From assembly GCF_019973775.1 (NCBI RefSeq), contig NZ_AP025032.1:3810001-3874000 (forward strand): a stretch of 64,000 bases of DNA, in the 5' to 3' direction. The position numbers and the translations under genes were made by a program. Of this stretch, positions 42,000-50,935 are shown one piece after another. The notes below the pieces were generated by a model. It saw only the letters and a list, made by a program, of their open reading frames with translations, made no database searches and was not told where the DNA came from. This DNA is from Aureimonas sp. SA4125. Its GTDB lineage: Bacteria; Pseudomonadota; Alphaproteobacteria; Rhizobiales; Rhizobiaceae. How positions within the stretch are numbered: position 1 is the stretch's first letter; the number at the start of each line of letters is the position of its first letter.

Positions 42000-43138
42000 C
42001 CCTCGTGGCCGAGACGTCGCCTTCCCATCAGAGCGTCCGCGTCGATCTCGGCGAGCGCAGCTACGACATCCTCATCGGCGCCGGGCTTCTCGCCGGGGCG
42101 GGCACCGAGATCGCACGTCGCCTGCCCGGCATCCGCGCCATGGTGGTCACGGATGCGACGGTGGCGGGCCTTCACCTCGATGCGCTGATGCTCTCGCTCG
42201 GCAGCGCCGGCATCGACGTCTCGCAGCTTGTCCTGCCCGCGGGCGAAACGACAAAATCCTTCAGGCATCTGGAGGAAGCCGTCGAGGCGGTGATTGCTGC
42301 AAGGCTGGAACGCGGCGACGCGGTCATCGCGCTCGGCGGCGGCGTCATCGGCGACCTCACCGGATTCGTTGCCGGGATCGTCCGGCGCGGCATGCGCTTC
42401 GTCCAGATCCCGACCACGCTGCTGGCCCAGGTCGATTCCTCCGTCGGCGGCAAGACCGGGATCAACTCGCCGCAGGGCAAAAATCTCATCGGCGTTTTCC
42501 ACCAGCCGTCGCTCGTTCTTGCCGACACCGATGTCCTCGACACGCTGAGCCCGCGCGAGTTCGCTGCCGGCTATGCCGAGGTGGTCAAATACGGGCTGAT
42601 CGACCGTCCGGATTTCTTTGCCTGGCTGGAACAGCATCGCGAGAAGATCTTCGCTGGCGGGGCGGAGCGGGCGCAGGCGATCGCCGAGAGCTGCCGGGCC
42701 AAGGCCGCCGTCGTCGCTGCCGACGAGCGCGAGGACGGCGCAAGGGCACTCCTCAACCTCGGCCACACCTTCGGCCACGCGCTGGAAGCCGCCTGCCGCT
42801 ACGATCCCGCGCGGCTCGTGCATGGCGAGGGCGTCTCGATCGGCATGGCGCTGGCGCACCGCTTTTCGGTCCGTCTCGGCCTCTGCACCGGGCAGGATGC
42901 GGTGCGGGCCGAGCGGCATCTCGAAGCGGCCGGCCTGCCGACGCGGATCGATCAGATCTCCGGGACGGATTTCTCGGTCGAGGATCTGATGCGCGGCATT
43001 TCCCAGGACAAGAAGGTCAGCCGCGGGCGTCTGGTCTTCATCCTGACCCGCGGCATCGGCCGGGCCTTTGTCGCCCGCGACGTCGATCCCGCGGCCGTGG
43101 AGGCGTTTCTCGCGGACGAGTTGCGCCGGGAAGCCTGA
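41996..43138 (+). CDS. aroB: 3-dehydroquinate synthase
   Basis: A 380-residue NAD- and metal-dependent enzyme that makes 3-dehydroquinate from DAHP. The nucleotide-binding GGGVIGDLTGF, the PTTLLAQVDSSVGGKTGIN motif, and the metal ligands in GYAEVVKYG, NLGHTFGHALE and VHGEGVSIGM are all present. The start overlaps the aroK stop by ATGA with GGGAGA upstream. Position behind aroK is standard in alphaproteobacteria, and chorismate mutase and tyrA elsewhere in the window use the later products. Confidence 0.97.
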   Translation: MTLVAETSPSHQSVRVDLGERSYDILIGAGLLAGAGTEIARRLPGIRAMVVTDATVAGLHLDALMLSLGSAGIDVSQLVLPAGETTKSFRHLEEAVEAVIAARLERGDAVIALGGGVIGDLTGFVAGIVRRGMRFVQIPTTLLAQVDSSVGGKTGINSPQGKNLIGVFHQPSLVLADTDVLDTLSPREFAAGYAEVVKYGLIDRPDFFAWLEQHREKIFAGGAERAQAIAESCRAKAAVVAADEREDGARALLNLGHTFGHALEAACRYDPARLVHGEGVSIGMALAHRFSVRLGLCTGQDAVRAERHLEAAGLPTRIDQISGTDFSVEDLMRGISQDKKVSRGRLVFILTRGIGRAFVARDVDPAAVEAFLADELRREA

Positions 43139-43188
43139 TGGGCCTGGATGGGGCCTGGGGGCCTCTCGTTCCGGCCGTCCGGTGGCCA

Positions 43189-43905
43189 TTATCCGAAATA
43201 ATGCCTGCGCCAGCGCTGGGGAATGAGGCCCGAGACGACCGCGAGACAGCCGGCCAAGGCAGCGGCGACAAAGATTGCGGGCGGCCCGAGTGCGGCGACG
43301 GCAAGCGCTCCCATAACGGCGCCGACGAGCATGCCCGTCCAGGGCACGATCTCGATCCACCAGCGGCCCGACGGCGCGCCGACGAGCCAACGGCCGATAC
43401 CCCGGCCGAAGCGCGACAGCGCCCCGGTAACGTAGGTGACGCCGAGCGCATGGCCGTCGACGCGCTCGACCGCGACGTTGACGAGCCCCATGGCGAACAC
43501 CACCGCGAGCGTCGCCGCCCTCGTGAAACCGAGAAGATGCAGGGTTCCTCCAAGCGCAAGGACGGCCCCGACGAGACCGACGATCAGCGCGTGGCGGCGA
43601 CCGGTGAGGTGCACGAAGACGACGCCGGCGCTGTTGCCGACGACGAAGACGAGGACAAGCAGCGCCAGATGAAGTGCCTGGGCCCCCAGACCTTCGCCGA
43701 CCGCGACGGCGAGCCGCGTCGTATTGCCGCTCATGAAGGAGACGAAGTCGCCGGCGACGAGAAAGCCGATGGCGTCGGTCATGCCGGCCAGGCAAGACAG
43801 GGCGGCGGCAAAGCCGAGCCCGGTCGCCATCTGCCGCCGGCGCAGCACCCTGCGGCGGTGCGCCCGCGGCGCTTCGAGCTTTCGTGGCGGCATCTGGGCG
43901 TTCAC
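43189..43905 (-). CDS. DUF1275 (YoaK) family membrane protein
   Basis: A 238-residue inner-membrane protein with about six hydrophobic segments. The family motif AGMTDAIGFLVAGDFVSFMSGNTTRLA is at about residues 40-66. DUF1275 proteins are thought to be transporters, substrate unknown. The start at 43905 overlaps the bolA stop by ATGA, so it is translated behind bolA. It converges on aroB with a 50-base gap. Confidence 0.88.
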   Translation of the reverse strand: MNAQMPPRKLEAPRAHRRRVLRRRQMATGLGFAAALSCLAGMTDAIGFLVAGDFVSFMSGNTTRLAVAVGEGLGAQALHLALLVLVFVVGNSAGVVFVHLTGRRHALIVGLVGAVLALGGTLHLLGFTRAATLAVVFAMGLVNVAVERVDGHALGVTYVTGALSRFGRGIGRWLVGAPSGRWWIEIVPWTGMLVGAVMGALAVAALGPPAIFVAAALAGCLAVVSGLIPQRWRRHYFG

Positions 43906-44210
43906 CGCCGGAGCGGCTCTCCGGGCGCCTTCGCCTCGATCGCCAAAGCGTGCACGCCCGACTCAAGCTCCTGGGCCAGAACGAGATTCACCGCCCGATG
44001 CCGCTCGACACGGGAAAGGCCGGCGAAGGTGGCCGAGACGATCGTGACGCGGAAATGCGTGCCCGCCGCGCCGTCGAAGCCGGCGTGATGCTCGCTGGCG
44101 CCGTGATGGTGGCCCGCATGCAGATGGCTTTCGTCGACGACGGCAATGCTTTCTGGGCTAAACACTTCCCGCAGCCTGGCTTCGATGGTGTCGCGAGAAT
44201 ACAGGGTCAT
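43902..44210 (-). CDS. bolA: BolA family protein
   Basis: A 102-residue BolA protein. BolA proteins bind monothiol glutaredoxins and [2Fe-2S] clusters and influence cell shape and stress response. The conserved histidine-rich part is DESHLHAGHHHGASEHHAG, longer than the usual loop and unusually His-rich, and then FRVTIVSATFAGLSRVERHRAVN is the helix-turn-helix-like core. GGAA stands six bases before the ATG at 44210; an ATG at 44228 adds six residues. It is divergent from the dnaJ-like gene. Confidence 0.92.
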   Translation of the reverse strand: MTLYSRDTIEARLREVFSPESIAVVDESHLHAGHHHGASEHHAGFDGAAGTHFRVTIVSATFAGLSRVERHRAVNLVLAQELESGVHALAIEAKAPGEPLRR

Positions 44211-44356
44211 TCCGGGTTCCGATGGCATGAGAGGAGAACTGCAGATAAGGAGGAGGGTGGAACACCGTCCTTCCGGTGCTTCGCCTTCGCGGTGGAGGGG
44301 TTTTTCCGTTCTGTCAATTCTTGTTCGCCCCCAGTCAGGTCACCATAATCCACGCG

Positions 44357-44977
44357 ATGAAGCTCGATTCAAAATATTTCGACGGAATACGTGTCAAACC
44401 GGCCCGGGAGGCTGCGGCAGAGAAGGCCCGCGTGCCTGACTGTGCCTGGGACGGATGCGACAAGCCGGGCAACCACAGGGCCCCCCGCGGCCGTGATCAC
44501 GAGGGCCAGTACCTCAATTTCTGCGTCGATCACGTCCGCCAGTACAACAAGTCCTACAACTATTTCTCGGGTCTCAACGACACCGACATCCAGACCTATC
44601 TGAAGGATTCGCTGACGGGCAACCGTCCGACCTGGACCATGGGCGCGGCGGCCGGCGATGCTTCCGCCACCCAGGCGCCGCCGCGGGCGGCGCGGCGCTG
44701 GAGCGGCAAGGCGAAGGACCCGTTCAATCTCTTCGGCGACGACGCCACACGCGTGCGCCAGGCATCCAAGACCAAGAAGGTGCGCTCGCTGGAGTCGAAA
44801 GCCTTCACCACGCTCGATCTCACCGAAGAATCGTCTGGTGAGGCGATCCGAACGCGCTATAAAAGCCTGGTGAAGCAATACCACCCCGATGCCAATGGCG
44901 GCGATCGTGGGCACGAAGACCGGCTGCGCGAGGTCATCCAGGCCTACAAGCTCTTGAAACAGTCGGGTTTTTGTTAA
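44357..44977 (+). CDS. J-domain (DnaJ-like) protein
   Basis: A 206-residue protein. Its C-terminus is a J domain (about 148-206) with the HPD motif at about 175-177 (KQYHPDANGGD) that stimulates DnaK ATPase. The N-terminal part carries a possible metal site: two cysteines in PDCAWDGCDKPG, a histidine and a cysteine in NFCVDHVRQYN. The partner chaperone and clients are unknown. Its place in front of cobS and cobT, 184 bases apart, is conserved in the order and could mean a role in assembling cobaltochelatase, but that is inference. Confidence 0.9.
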   Translation: MKLDSKYFDGIRVKPAREAAAEKARVPDCAWDGCDKPGNHRAPRGRDHEGQYLNFCVDHVRQYNKSYNYFSGLNDTDIQTYLKDSLTGNRPTWTMGAAAGDASATQAPPRAARRWSGKAKDPFNLFGDDATRVRQASKTKKVRSLESKAFTTLDLTEESSGEAIRTRYKSLVKQYHPDANGGDRGHEDRLREVIQAYKLLKQSGFC

Positions 44978-45161
44978 TCGCTGAACGCTGGGGCCTCAGC
45001 CCTGCCGCGACGTCTCACGTCACGATGGCGGGAGATGCAGTCCTGCGGCGGATGGTCGGCGGCGTTTCGGCGCCGCTATCGGTCGGGAACGGCAGAGGCC
45101 GCGCCCGGTTCGCGTAAGTTGATGGCACCGCGTCGATGGCGCGCGGGCCCTTGGAGGTAGC

Positions 45162-46148
45162 ATGAACAAAGCGGTCCAGGACGTCGCCCGGCTCCCGAAC
45201 ACAACGGTCTCCGTCAAGGACACCTTCGGCTTCGACAGCAGCCTGATCGTGCCGGCCTATCTGGAGCCCGACCTGCACGTTCCGGAGGTCGATCCCGACT
45301 ATCTGTTCGACAAGCAGACGACGCTGGCCATCCTCGCCGGCTTCGCCAAGAACCGCCGCGTGATGGTTTCGGGCTTCCACGGCACGGGCAAGTCGACCCA
45401 TATCGAGCAGGTCGCCGCGCGCCTCAACTGGCCCTGCGTGCGCATCAATCTCGACAGCCATGTCAGCCGCATCGACCTCGTCGGCAAGGACGCCATCACC
45501 GTCCAGGACGGCATGCAGGTGACGGAGTTCCGCGAAGGCATCCTGCCCTGGGCCTACCAGCACAATGTCGCGCTCGTCTTCGACGAATACGATGCCGGCC
45601 GGCCCGACGTGATGTTCGTCATCCAGCGCGTCCTGGAGGCGTCCGGCCGCCTGACGCTGCTCGACCAGAGCCGCGTCGTGACGCCGCACCCCGCCTTCCG
45701 CCTCTTCGCCACCGCCAACACGGTCGGCCTCGGCGACACGACCGGCCTCTATCACGGCACGCAGCAGATCAACCAGGCCCAGATGGACCGCTGGTCGATC
45801 GTGACGATCCTGAACTACCTGCCGCACGACAAGGAAGTCGACATCGTCCTGGCCAAGGCGAAACACTTCCAGACCAAGGAAGGCCGCCCGATCGTCTCGA
45901 AGATGGTCCGCGTCGCCGACATGACGCGCTCGGCCTTCGCCAACGGCGACCTGTCGACCGTCATGAGCCCGCGCACGGTGATCACTTGGGCCGAGAACGC
46001 CGAGATCTTCGGCAATGTCGGCTTCGCCTTCCGCCTGACCTTCCTCAACAAGTGCGACGACCTGGAGCGTGCGCTGGTGGCGGAGTTCTACCAGCGGGCG
46101 TTCGGCGAGGAACTGCCGGAGTCGAGTGCGAACGTGGTGCTGGACTGA
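45162..46148 (+). CDS. cobS: Aerobic cobaltochelatase subunit CobS
   Basis: A 328-residue AAA+ ATPase. Together with CobT it forms the motor that drives CobN to insert cobalt into hydrogenobyrinic acid a,c-diamide in the late-cobalt, aerobic route to B12. Walker A is GFHGTGKST (71-79), Walker [11 protein letters not shown], and the sensor region is [25 protein letters not shown] precedes the ATG at 45162. cobT follows after 281 bases, an unusually long gap occupied by a palindromic repeat. cobN is not in the window. Confidence 0.97.
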   Translation: MNKAVQDVARLPNTTVSVKDTFGFDSSLIVPAYLEPDLHVPEVDPDYLFDKQTTLAILAGFAKNRRVMVSGFHGTGKSTHIEQVAARLNWPCVRINLDSHVSRIDLVGKDAITVQDGMQVTEFREGILPWAYQHNVALVFDEYDAGRPDVMFVIQRVLEASGRLTLLDQSRVVTPHPAFRLFATANTVGLGDTTGLYHGTQQINQAQMDRWSIVTILNYLPHDKEVDIVLAKAKHFQTKEGRPIVSKMVRVADMTRSAFANGDLSTVMSPRTVITWAENAEIFGNVGFAFRLTFLNKCDDLERALVAEFYQRAFGEELPESSANVVLD

Positions 46149-46178
46149 CCTGACGTATCGGAGTGTTTTCTCCGCTTC

Positions 46179-46320
46179 GTCATCCTCGGGGCCTTGGCCC
46201 CGGGGATCCATGCCGAAAGGCCTCCGCTGTTGGAGCGGGAGAAAGCGTGCCGGGAATGTCCACCGTGCCGCCAGCGTTCGACGCCAGGGCGTGGATCCCC
46301 GGCCTCAGGCCGAGGATGAC
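46179..46320. repeat. Dispersed palindromic repeat, paired copies between cobS and cobT
   Basis: Two related palindromic units in opposite orientation. The left is 46179-46214 (starts GTCATCCTCGGGGCC and runs to GGGGATCCATGCC). The right is 46288-46320 (starts GGCGTGGATCCCCGG and ends CGAGGATGAC), and its complement matches the left one at most bases. Each unit is itself a hairpin centred on TT or CA. The 73-base spacer is not repeated here. The form recalls the short intergenic palindromes common in rhizobial genomes. Confidence 0.7.
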
Positions 46321-46429
46321 AAAACGGAAGCGTCGTTGGCGAGCACGCGAGCATCTGCCATCGGCAATCGCAATGAGCGACGCAGGGCGACAGCGCCACG
46401 ACACACGAGAATGAGGCCCAGATAGCAGC

Positions 46430-48331
46430 ATGGCCCGCATCGGCGACAACTCCAAACCCGGCAGCGCCAAGGGCGGCGGTGATCGTGAGCCGTTTCGTCG
46501 GGCCGTGGCCGGCTGCATGCGGGCGATCGCCGGCGACAGCGAACTCGAGGTCACCTATGCCAGCGAGAAGCCGGGGCTGAACGGGCCGCGCGCCCGCCTG
46601 CCTGAACTGCCCAAGCGCGTCACCCGCAACGACATCGCCGTCACCCGCGGCCTGTCGGATGCCATGGCACTGCGCCGGGCCCGCCATGACATCAAGATCC
46701 ACGCGACCCTGTCACCCGAGGGCAAGGCCGCCCGCGCCGTGTTCGACGCCGTGGAACAGGCCCGCGTCGAGGCGATCGGCGCCAATGCCATGGCCGGCGT
46801 CGGCGACAATCTCGCGGCGATGCTGGAAGACAAGTATTTCCGCTCCAATCTGTCCGACGTCACCGACCGCGCCGAGGCGCCGCTGGAAGACGCGATCGCG
46901 CTGATGGTGCGCGAGCGCCTGACCGGCCGCGAGATCCCGCCGAGCGGCAGAGCCGTGGTCGACGTCTGGCGCGACTGGATCGAGGCCAAGGCCGGCGACC
47001 GGATGGAGCGGCTCGCCGCCACCGTCGACAACCAGAACGCCTTTGCCCGCACCATGCGCGATCTTCTCGCCGCGATGGAGATGGCCGAGGAGCTCGGCCA
47101 TGAGAACGAACAGGACGAGGGCGAGGACGAGGAGAAGGGCGACAACCAGAGCCGCGACAACGAGGATGGCGGCGCCGAGAAGGATGCCGGCGAGGACGAG
47201 GCGAAGGCCGAGGACAGCCAGTCCGAGGCCGAGAGCGAGGACGCCGCCGAGGCCGAGGATTCCGAGGTCTCCGCGGACGATCCGGTCGACGACGACAGCC
47301 AGGAGACGGAGACCCCCGGCGAATCGCGTCGCCCTAACCAGGCGATGTCCAACCTCCTCGGTGATCCCGAGTACAAGGTCTACGCCACCACCTTCGACGA
47401 GATGGTCGGCGCCGAGGAACTCTGCGACGAGGCCGAGCTCGACCGTCTCAGGGCCTTCCTCGACAAGCAGCTGACGACGCTGCACTCCGTCGTCGGTCGC
47501 CTCGCCAACCGGCTGCAGCGCCGGCTGATGGCGCAGCAGAGCCGGTCCTGGGATTTCGACCTCGAAGAGGGCTATCTCGACAGTGCGCGTCTGACCCGCC
47601 TCGTCACCGACCCGATGCAGCCGCTCTCCTTCAAGCAGGAGCGCGACACCGCCTTCCGCGACACCATCGTGACGCTCCTCATCGATAATTCCGGCTCGAT
47701 GCGCGGCCGGCCGATCACCGTGGCGGCGACCTGCGCCGACATCCTCGCCCGCACGCTGGAGCGCTGCGGCGTCAAGGTCGAGGTGCTGGGGTTCACCACC
47801 AGGGCCTGGAAGGGCGGACAGTCGCGCGAGGCCTGGCTGAAGGCCGGCAAGCCGCAGAAGCCCGGCCGCCTCAACGATCTTCGCCATATCGTCTACAAGT
47901 CGGCGGATGCGCCCTGGCGCCGCGCCCGGCGCAATCTCGGCCTGATGATGCGCGAGGGGCTCTTGAAGGAGAACATCGACGGCGAGGCGCTGATCTGGGC
48001 GCACAACCGCCTCTTGGCGCGTCCCGAGCAGCGGCGCATCCTGATGATGATCTCGGACGGTGCGCCGGTCGACGATTCGACGCTTTCGGTCAATCCCGGC
48101 AACTATCTGGAACGGCACCTGCGCAGTGTCATCGAGGAGATCGAGACGCGCTCTCCGGTCGAGCTCCTCGCCATCGGCATCGGCCATGACGTCACGCGCT
48201 ACTACCGCAAGGCGGTCACGATCGTCGACGCCGAGGAACTGGCAGGTGCCATGACCGAGCAGCTCGCCGACCTCTTTGCCGACGAGACCCAGCGCCGCCG
48301 TCCGCAGCGCCGCGCCAGCGCACGGCGGTGA
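46430..48331 (+). CDS. cobT: Aerobic cobaltochelatase subunit CobT
   Basis: A 633-residue partner of CobS in cobalt insertion during B12 synthesis. The N-terminal part is helical; residues about 210-310 are a very acidic linker ([10 protein letters not shown] and similar); the C-terminal von Willebrand A domain has the metal site [10 protein letters not shown] near residue 420 that binds the chelatase partner. The ATG at 46430 is accepted because the frame before it is non-coding. The next gene starts at or just after its stop. Confidence 0.96.
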   Translation: MARIGDNSKPGSAKGGGDREPFRRAVAGCMRAIAGDSELEVTYASEKPGLNGPRARLPELPKRVTRNDIAVTRGLSDAMALRRARHDIKIHATLSPEGKAARAVFDAVEQARVEAIGANAMAGVGDNLAAMLEDKYFRSNLSDVTDRAEAPLEDAIALMVRERLTGREIPPSGRAVVDVWRDWIEAKAGDRMERLAATVDNQNAFARTMRDLLAAMEMAEELGHENEQDEGEDEEKGDNQSRDNEDGGAEKDAGEDEAKAEDSQSEAESEDAAEAEDSEVSADDPVDDDSQETETPGESRRPNQAMSNLLGDPEYKVYATTFDEMVGAEELCDEAELDRLRAFLDKQLTTLHSVVGRLANRLQRRLMAQQSRSWDFDLEEGYLDSARLTRLVTDPMQPLSFKQERDTAFRDTIVTLLIDNSGSMRGRPITVAATCADILARTLERCGVKVEVLGFTTRAWKGGQSREAWLKAGKPQKPGRLNDLRHIVYKSADAPWRRARRNLGLMMREGLLKENIDGEALIWAHNRLLARPEQRRILMMISDGAPVDDSTLSVNPGNYLERHLRSVIEEIETRSPVELLAIGIGHDVTRYYRKAVTIVDAEELAGAMTEQLADLFADETQRRRPQRRASARR

Positions 48332-48345
48332 CGGTGCACCGTGAA

Positions 48346-49365
48346 ATGAAGCAGCGCCGGATGGCGCCGCTGGCGGCTGCCCTGGTGCTGGCTTCGTCGG
48401 TGCTCGTCCCCGCCTCGGCCGCTGCGCAGCAGCGCGACATATCCGTGACGGCCGTGCCGATCAGAAGCTTCGACTCGGACGCCGCCCTGACCCGATTCGG
48501 CGCCCTTCGCTATGTCGGGGGCTTCAGCTACTCCTCCACCGACAGCCGGCTTGCCGGGGTTTCGGCCCTTCGGCTCTTGCCCGGACGGGCGCGCTTTCTC
48601 GCCGTCACCGACACCGGCTACTGGTTTTCCGGTGCGATCGCCCGCGATGCAGAGGGCCGGCCGAAGGGAATCGAGGCGGCCGCGATCGCGCCGATCCTCG
48701 GACCCGACGGCGAACCGCGAACGCGGCGCAAGGGCCTCGCCGATGCAGAGGGCCTTGCCATCGCCGGCGGCCGCGCCCTCGTCTCCTTCGAGCGCGACCA
48801 TCGCATCGAGGCCTTTGCGAACGCCGCCGAACCCTTCGACGACCGGCCGTCGGCGGTTGCGCAGCCGATCCCGCGGCGGGAACTGCGCGGCAATGCCGGC
48901 ATCGAGACGATCGCCGTCGACGGCGGTACAGCCGGACGCGCCAGCCGCACGGTGATCGTCACCGAACAGTCGATCGACCGCGGCGGCAATCTCTTCGCCG
49001 CCATCCTCGGACCTGCTGGCGGGAAGTTCAAGGTCGTGCGCGAGACGCCCTGGAGCGTCACCGATGGCGCCTTCCTGCCGGATGGCGATCTGCTTCTTCT
49101 GGAACGCCGCTACCAGGGTTTCGGCCGCATCGGCATGCGCATCCGCCGCATCGCCGGCGGCGACATCCGGCCGGGCGCGCTGGTCGACGGTCCCGTGTTG
49201 ATGGAAGCTGGCTTTGCCCAGCAGATCGACAACATGGAGGGGATGGACGTCACGGTCGGTGCCGATGGCCGAACCTATCTCGCCCTCGTCTCCGACAACA
49301 ACGGCTCGTTTTTCCAGCGCAATCTCTATCTGGAATTCGTGCTCGACGGTCCGGGACCTTCGTGA
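48346..49365 (+). CDS. Esterase-like activity of phytase family protein, exported
   Basis: A 339-residue exported protein. The signal peptide runs to about residue 29 (MAPLAAALVLASSVLVPASA inside it, cut after AAAQ). The rest is a beta-propeller-like phytase-esterase fold: LRYVGGFSYSSTDSRLAGVS, LADAEGLAI, and DNMEGMDVTVGADGRTYL. Family members hydrolyse phosphoesters or are of unknown substrate. The ATG at 48346 is chosen; a GTG at 48328 would overlap the cobT stop as GTGA. Its place behind cobT is common in the order, with no known link to B12. Confidence 0.85.
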   Translation: MKQRRMAPLAAALVLASSVLVPASAAAQQRDISVTAVPIRSFDSDAALTRFGALRYVGGFSYSSTDSRLAGVSALRLLPGRARFLAVTDTGYWFSGAIARDAEGRPKGIEAAAIAPILGPDGEPRTRRKGLADAEGLAIAGGRALVSFERDHRIEAFANAAEPFDDRPSAVAQPIPRRELRGNAGIETIAVDGGTAGRASRTVIVTEQSIDRGGNLFAAILGPAGGKFKVVRETPWSVTDGAFLPDGDLLLLERRYQGFGRIGMRIRRIAGGDIRPGALVDGPVLMEAGFAQQIDNMEGMDVTVGADGRTYLALVSDNNGSFFQRNLYLEFVLDGPGPS

Positions 49366-49519
49366 AGATCTGATGGTTGTTCATGGGGCTTGGATGCCTG
49401 AAGCCAGCCCCTGCGATGGGGCGGATCCGTCCAACTCCTCACCCTCGCGTGCAGCGCGGGGGTTCATTCCTCAGCGGTCACGCCCCGAACCGGCGCCGAA
49501 TCCTGCGCCCTCGTCACGG

Positions 49520-49554
49520 CATGAATTCCCGGGACCAATACCCCGAGGATGACG
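49520..49554. repeat. Degraded copy of the palindromic repeat
   Basis: The stretch CATGAATTCCCGGG...CCCCGAGGATGACGA follows the same plan as the repeat units at 46179-46320 (CATGGATCCCCGG...CCGAGGATGAC). It lies 155 bases after the phytase-like gene, between two convergent genes. Confidence 0.5.
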
Positions 49555-49583
49555 AGCATGATGGACTTGAACGAACGCCTCGC

Positions 49584-50270
49584 TCAGACCGCCGTGCCGA
49601 CCGGGCGATATGGCACGACGCGCTGCATCAGAATGCGATAGGGGACCAGCGCAAAGACGGCGATCAATACCTTCACCACGAAGTCGCCGAGCGCCCAGGA
49701 GATCCAACGCGGTGCTTCCGCCGTCATGACGCCGAGCAGCGGCGCGTTCGCCAGCGAGAATTCGTCGCCGGGACCGAGCAACAGAAAGAAGGGTGCGAAG
49801 GCAAGGGTGAAGAAGGTCAGCGTGTCGACCACGGAACCGGTAAGTGAGGCGAAGGCTGGCGCACGCCACCAGCTGGAGCGGCGCAGGCGGTTGAATACGG
49901 CGATGTCGAACAGCTGCGCCATCAGGAAGGCAGCGCCCGAAGCGCAGGCGATGCGCACGAGCCGTTCGCCGGCGGTGGGGTAACCGAGGAGGCCGGCGTC
50001 GAAGAGGATGGGCGGTACGACGATCGAGGTCAGAATCGCCACGGCAAAGCCGGCATAGACGACGCGACGCGCCACCACGGGGCCGTAGCGGCGGTTGGTG
50101 AGGTCGGTAACGAGGAAGGCAAAGGGATAGGTAAAGGCGCCCCAGGTCAGGATGTCGCCGAGGGCGAGCGTGCCGACCTTTCCGCTGAGCGGAAACTGGA
50201 CGAGCACGTTTGAGGCGAGGACGATCAGCGTCATCGCCGCGACAGGGAGCGCGGGAAATCGAGAAGTCAT
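49584..50270 (-). CDS. yhhQ: Queuosine precursor transporter (YhhQ/VUT family)
   Basis: A 228-residue inner-membrane protein with about six hydrophobic segments. It matches the COG1738 family (LGDILTWGAFTYPFAFLVTDLTNRRYGP; GSVVDTLTFFTLAF), which imports preQ0/preQ1 for making queuosine in tRNA. The start is the ATG at 50270 (MTSRFPALPV); only a run of A stands directly before it. The 31 bases before and including this ATG fit a preQ1-I riboswitch, which agrees with the transporter assignment. rpmB lies upstream on the same strand. Confidence 0.9.
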   Translation of the reverse strand: MTSRFPALPVAAMTLIVLASNVLVQFPLSGKVGTLALGDILTWGAFTYPFAFLVTDLTNRRYGPVVARRVVYAGFAVAILTSIVVPPILFDAGLLGYPTAGERLVRIACASGAAFLMAQLFDIAVFNRLRRSSWWRAPAFASLTGSVVDTLTFFTLAFAPFFLLLGPGDEFSLANAPLLGVMTAEAPRWISWALGDFVVKVLIAVFALVPYRILMQRVVPYRPVGTAV

Positions 50271-50298
50271 TTTTTTTAACCTGGGTGATGGAACCAGA
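50268..50298 (-). promoter_or_regulatory. Candidate preQ1-I riboswitch that pairs with the AUG start codon
   Basis: On the minus strand UCUGG (50298-50294) pairs with CCAGG (50284-50280) as stem P1. Loop L1 is UUCCAUCAC, with the ligand-binding C in the conserved GGUUC (C at 50291). An A-rich tail (50277-50271) then leads to AUG (50270-50268). The triplet CAU (50290-50288) in L1, directly after the ligand C, can pair with AUG as P2. In the Bacillus subtilis aptamer, as I remember it, the same positions are UAG and CUA. Ligand binding would lock the start codon. Confidence 0.78.
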
Positions 50299-50301
50299 GA
50301 T

Positions 50302-50322
50302 CCGGGCGCCGAAGGCACCCGG
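50302..50322 (-). terminator. Nine-pair hairpin between rpmB and the riboswitch
   Basis: CCGGGTGCC / GGCGCCCGG with a three-base loop, 36 bases after the rpmB stop and immediately before the aptamer. No U-tract follows, so it may be a processing or weak termination site rather than a full terminator. Confidence 0.45.
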
Positions 50323-50357
50323 AAGACGATCGTCCTGCGGGACGAAAGCCGGATTGG

Positions 50358-50657
50358 TCAGGCGGCGGTGGCGTCGCCGGCAAGCTTCTTGGCGATCTGG
50401 CGCTTCAGCAGGCGGGCGCGCTGCGACAGGTCACCCTCGTCGGCCTTCACGAGAAAGGCGTCGAGGCCGCCGCGATGCTCGACCGAGCGCAGGCCCGAGG
50501 CACTAACGCGAAGACGGAAGCGCTGGCCGAGTGCATCCGAGATCAGCGTCACGGCGCTGAGGTTCGGCAGGAAGCGACGACGCGTCTTGTTGTTCGCGTG
50601 GCTCACATTGTTGCCGTATTGGACGGCCTTGCCGGTCAGTTCGCAAGCGCGCGACAT
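50358..50657 (-). CDS. rpmB: 50S ribosomal protein L28
   Basis: A 99-residue large-subunit ribosomal protein. [20 protein letters not shown] and [12 protein letters not shown] are the L28 hallmarks, and the C-terminal extension ([20 protein letters not shown]) is the alphaproteobacterial form. The ATG at 50657 follows AAAGG by nine bases; a GTG at 50666 is less likely. It lacks the zinc-binding cysteine set found in some L28 proteins. It reads toward the queuosine transporter. Confidence 0.97.
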   Translation of the reverse strand: MSRACELTGKAVQYGNNVSHANNKTRRRFLPNLSAVTLISDALGQRFRLRVSASGLRSVEHRGGLDAFLVKADEGDLSQRARLLKRQIAKKLAGDATAA

Positions 50658-50935
50658 AGGATACACCTTTCAAGCTCGTAACGTCCGCCGCGGATCGTCA
50701 CCGGCGTCGGCCAGGCACGATCGATCATCCGCGGGGCATGATCGGAATTCGTCGCCCGTATAAGCCGGCCTCCCGTCCTCGTCAAGCCGAACGGGCCAAT
50801 GCAACGGCGCAATGAATGCGGGACAGGCGGAGTTTCGCCAGAATTGCTTGCCAGACGAGTGACGCCGGACCGAGGCTCGCCCATAGTGACGACAGAGCTG
50901 CGCCGAGCGACGCTCCAGAATCGAGGAAGAGCATC

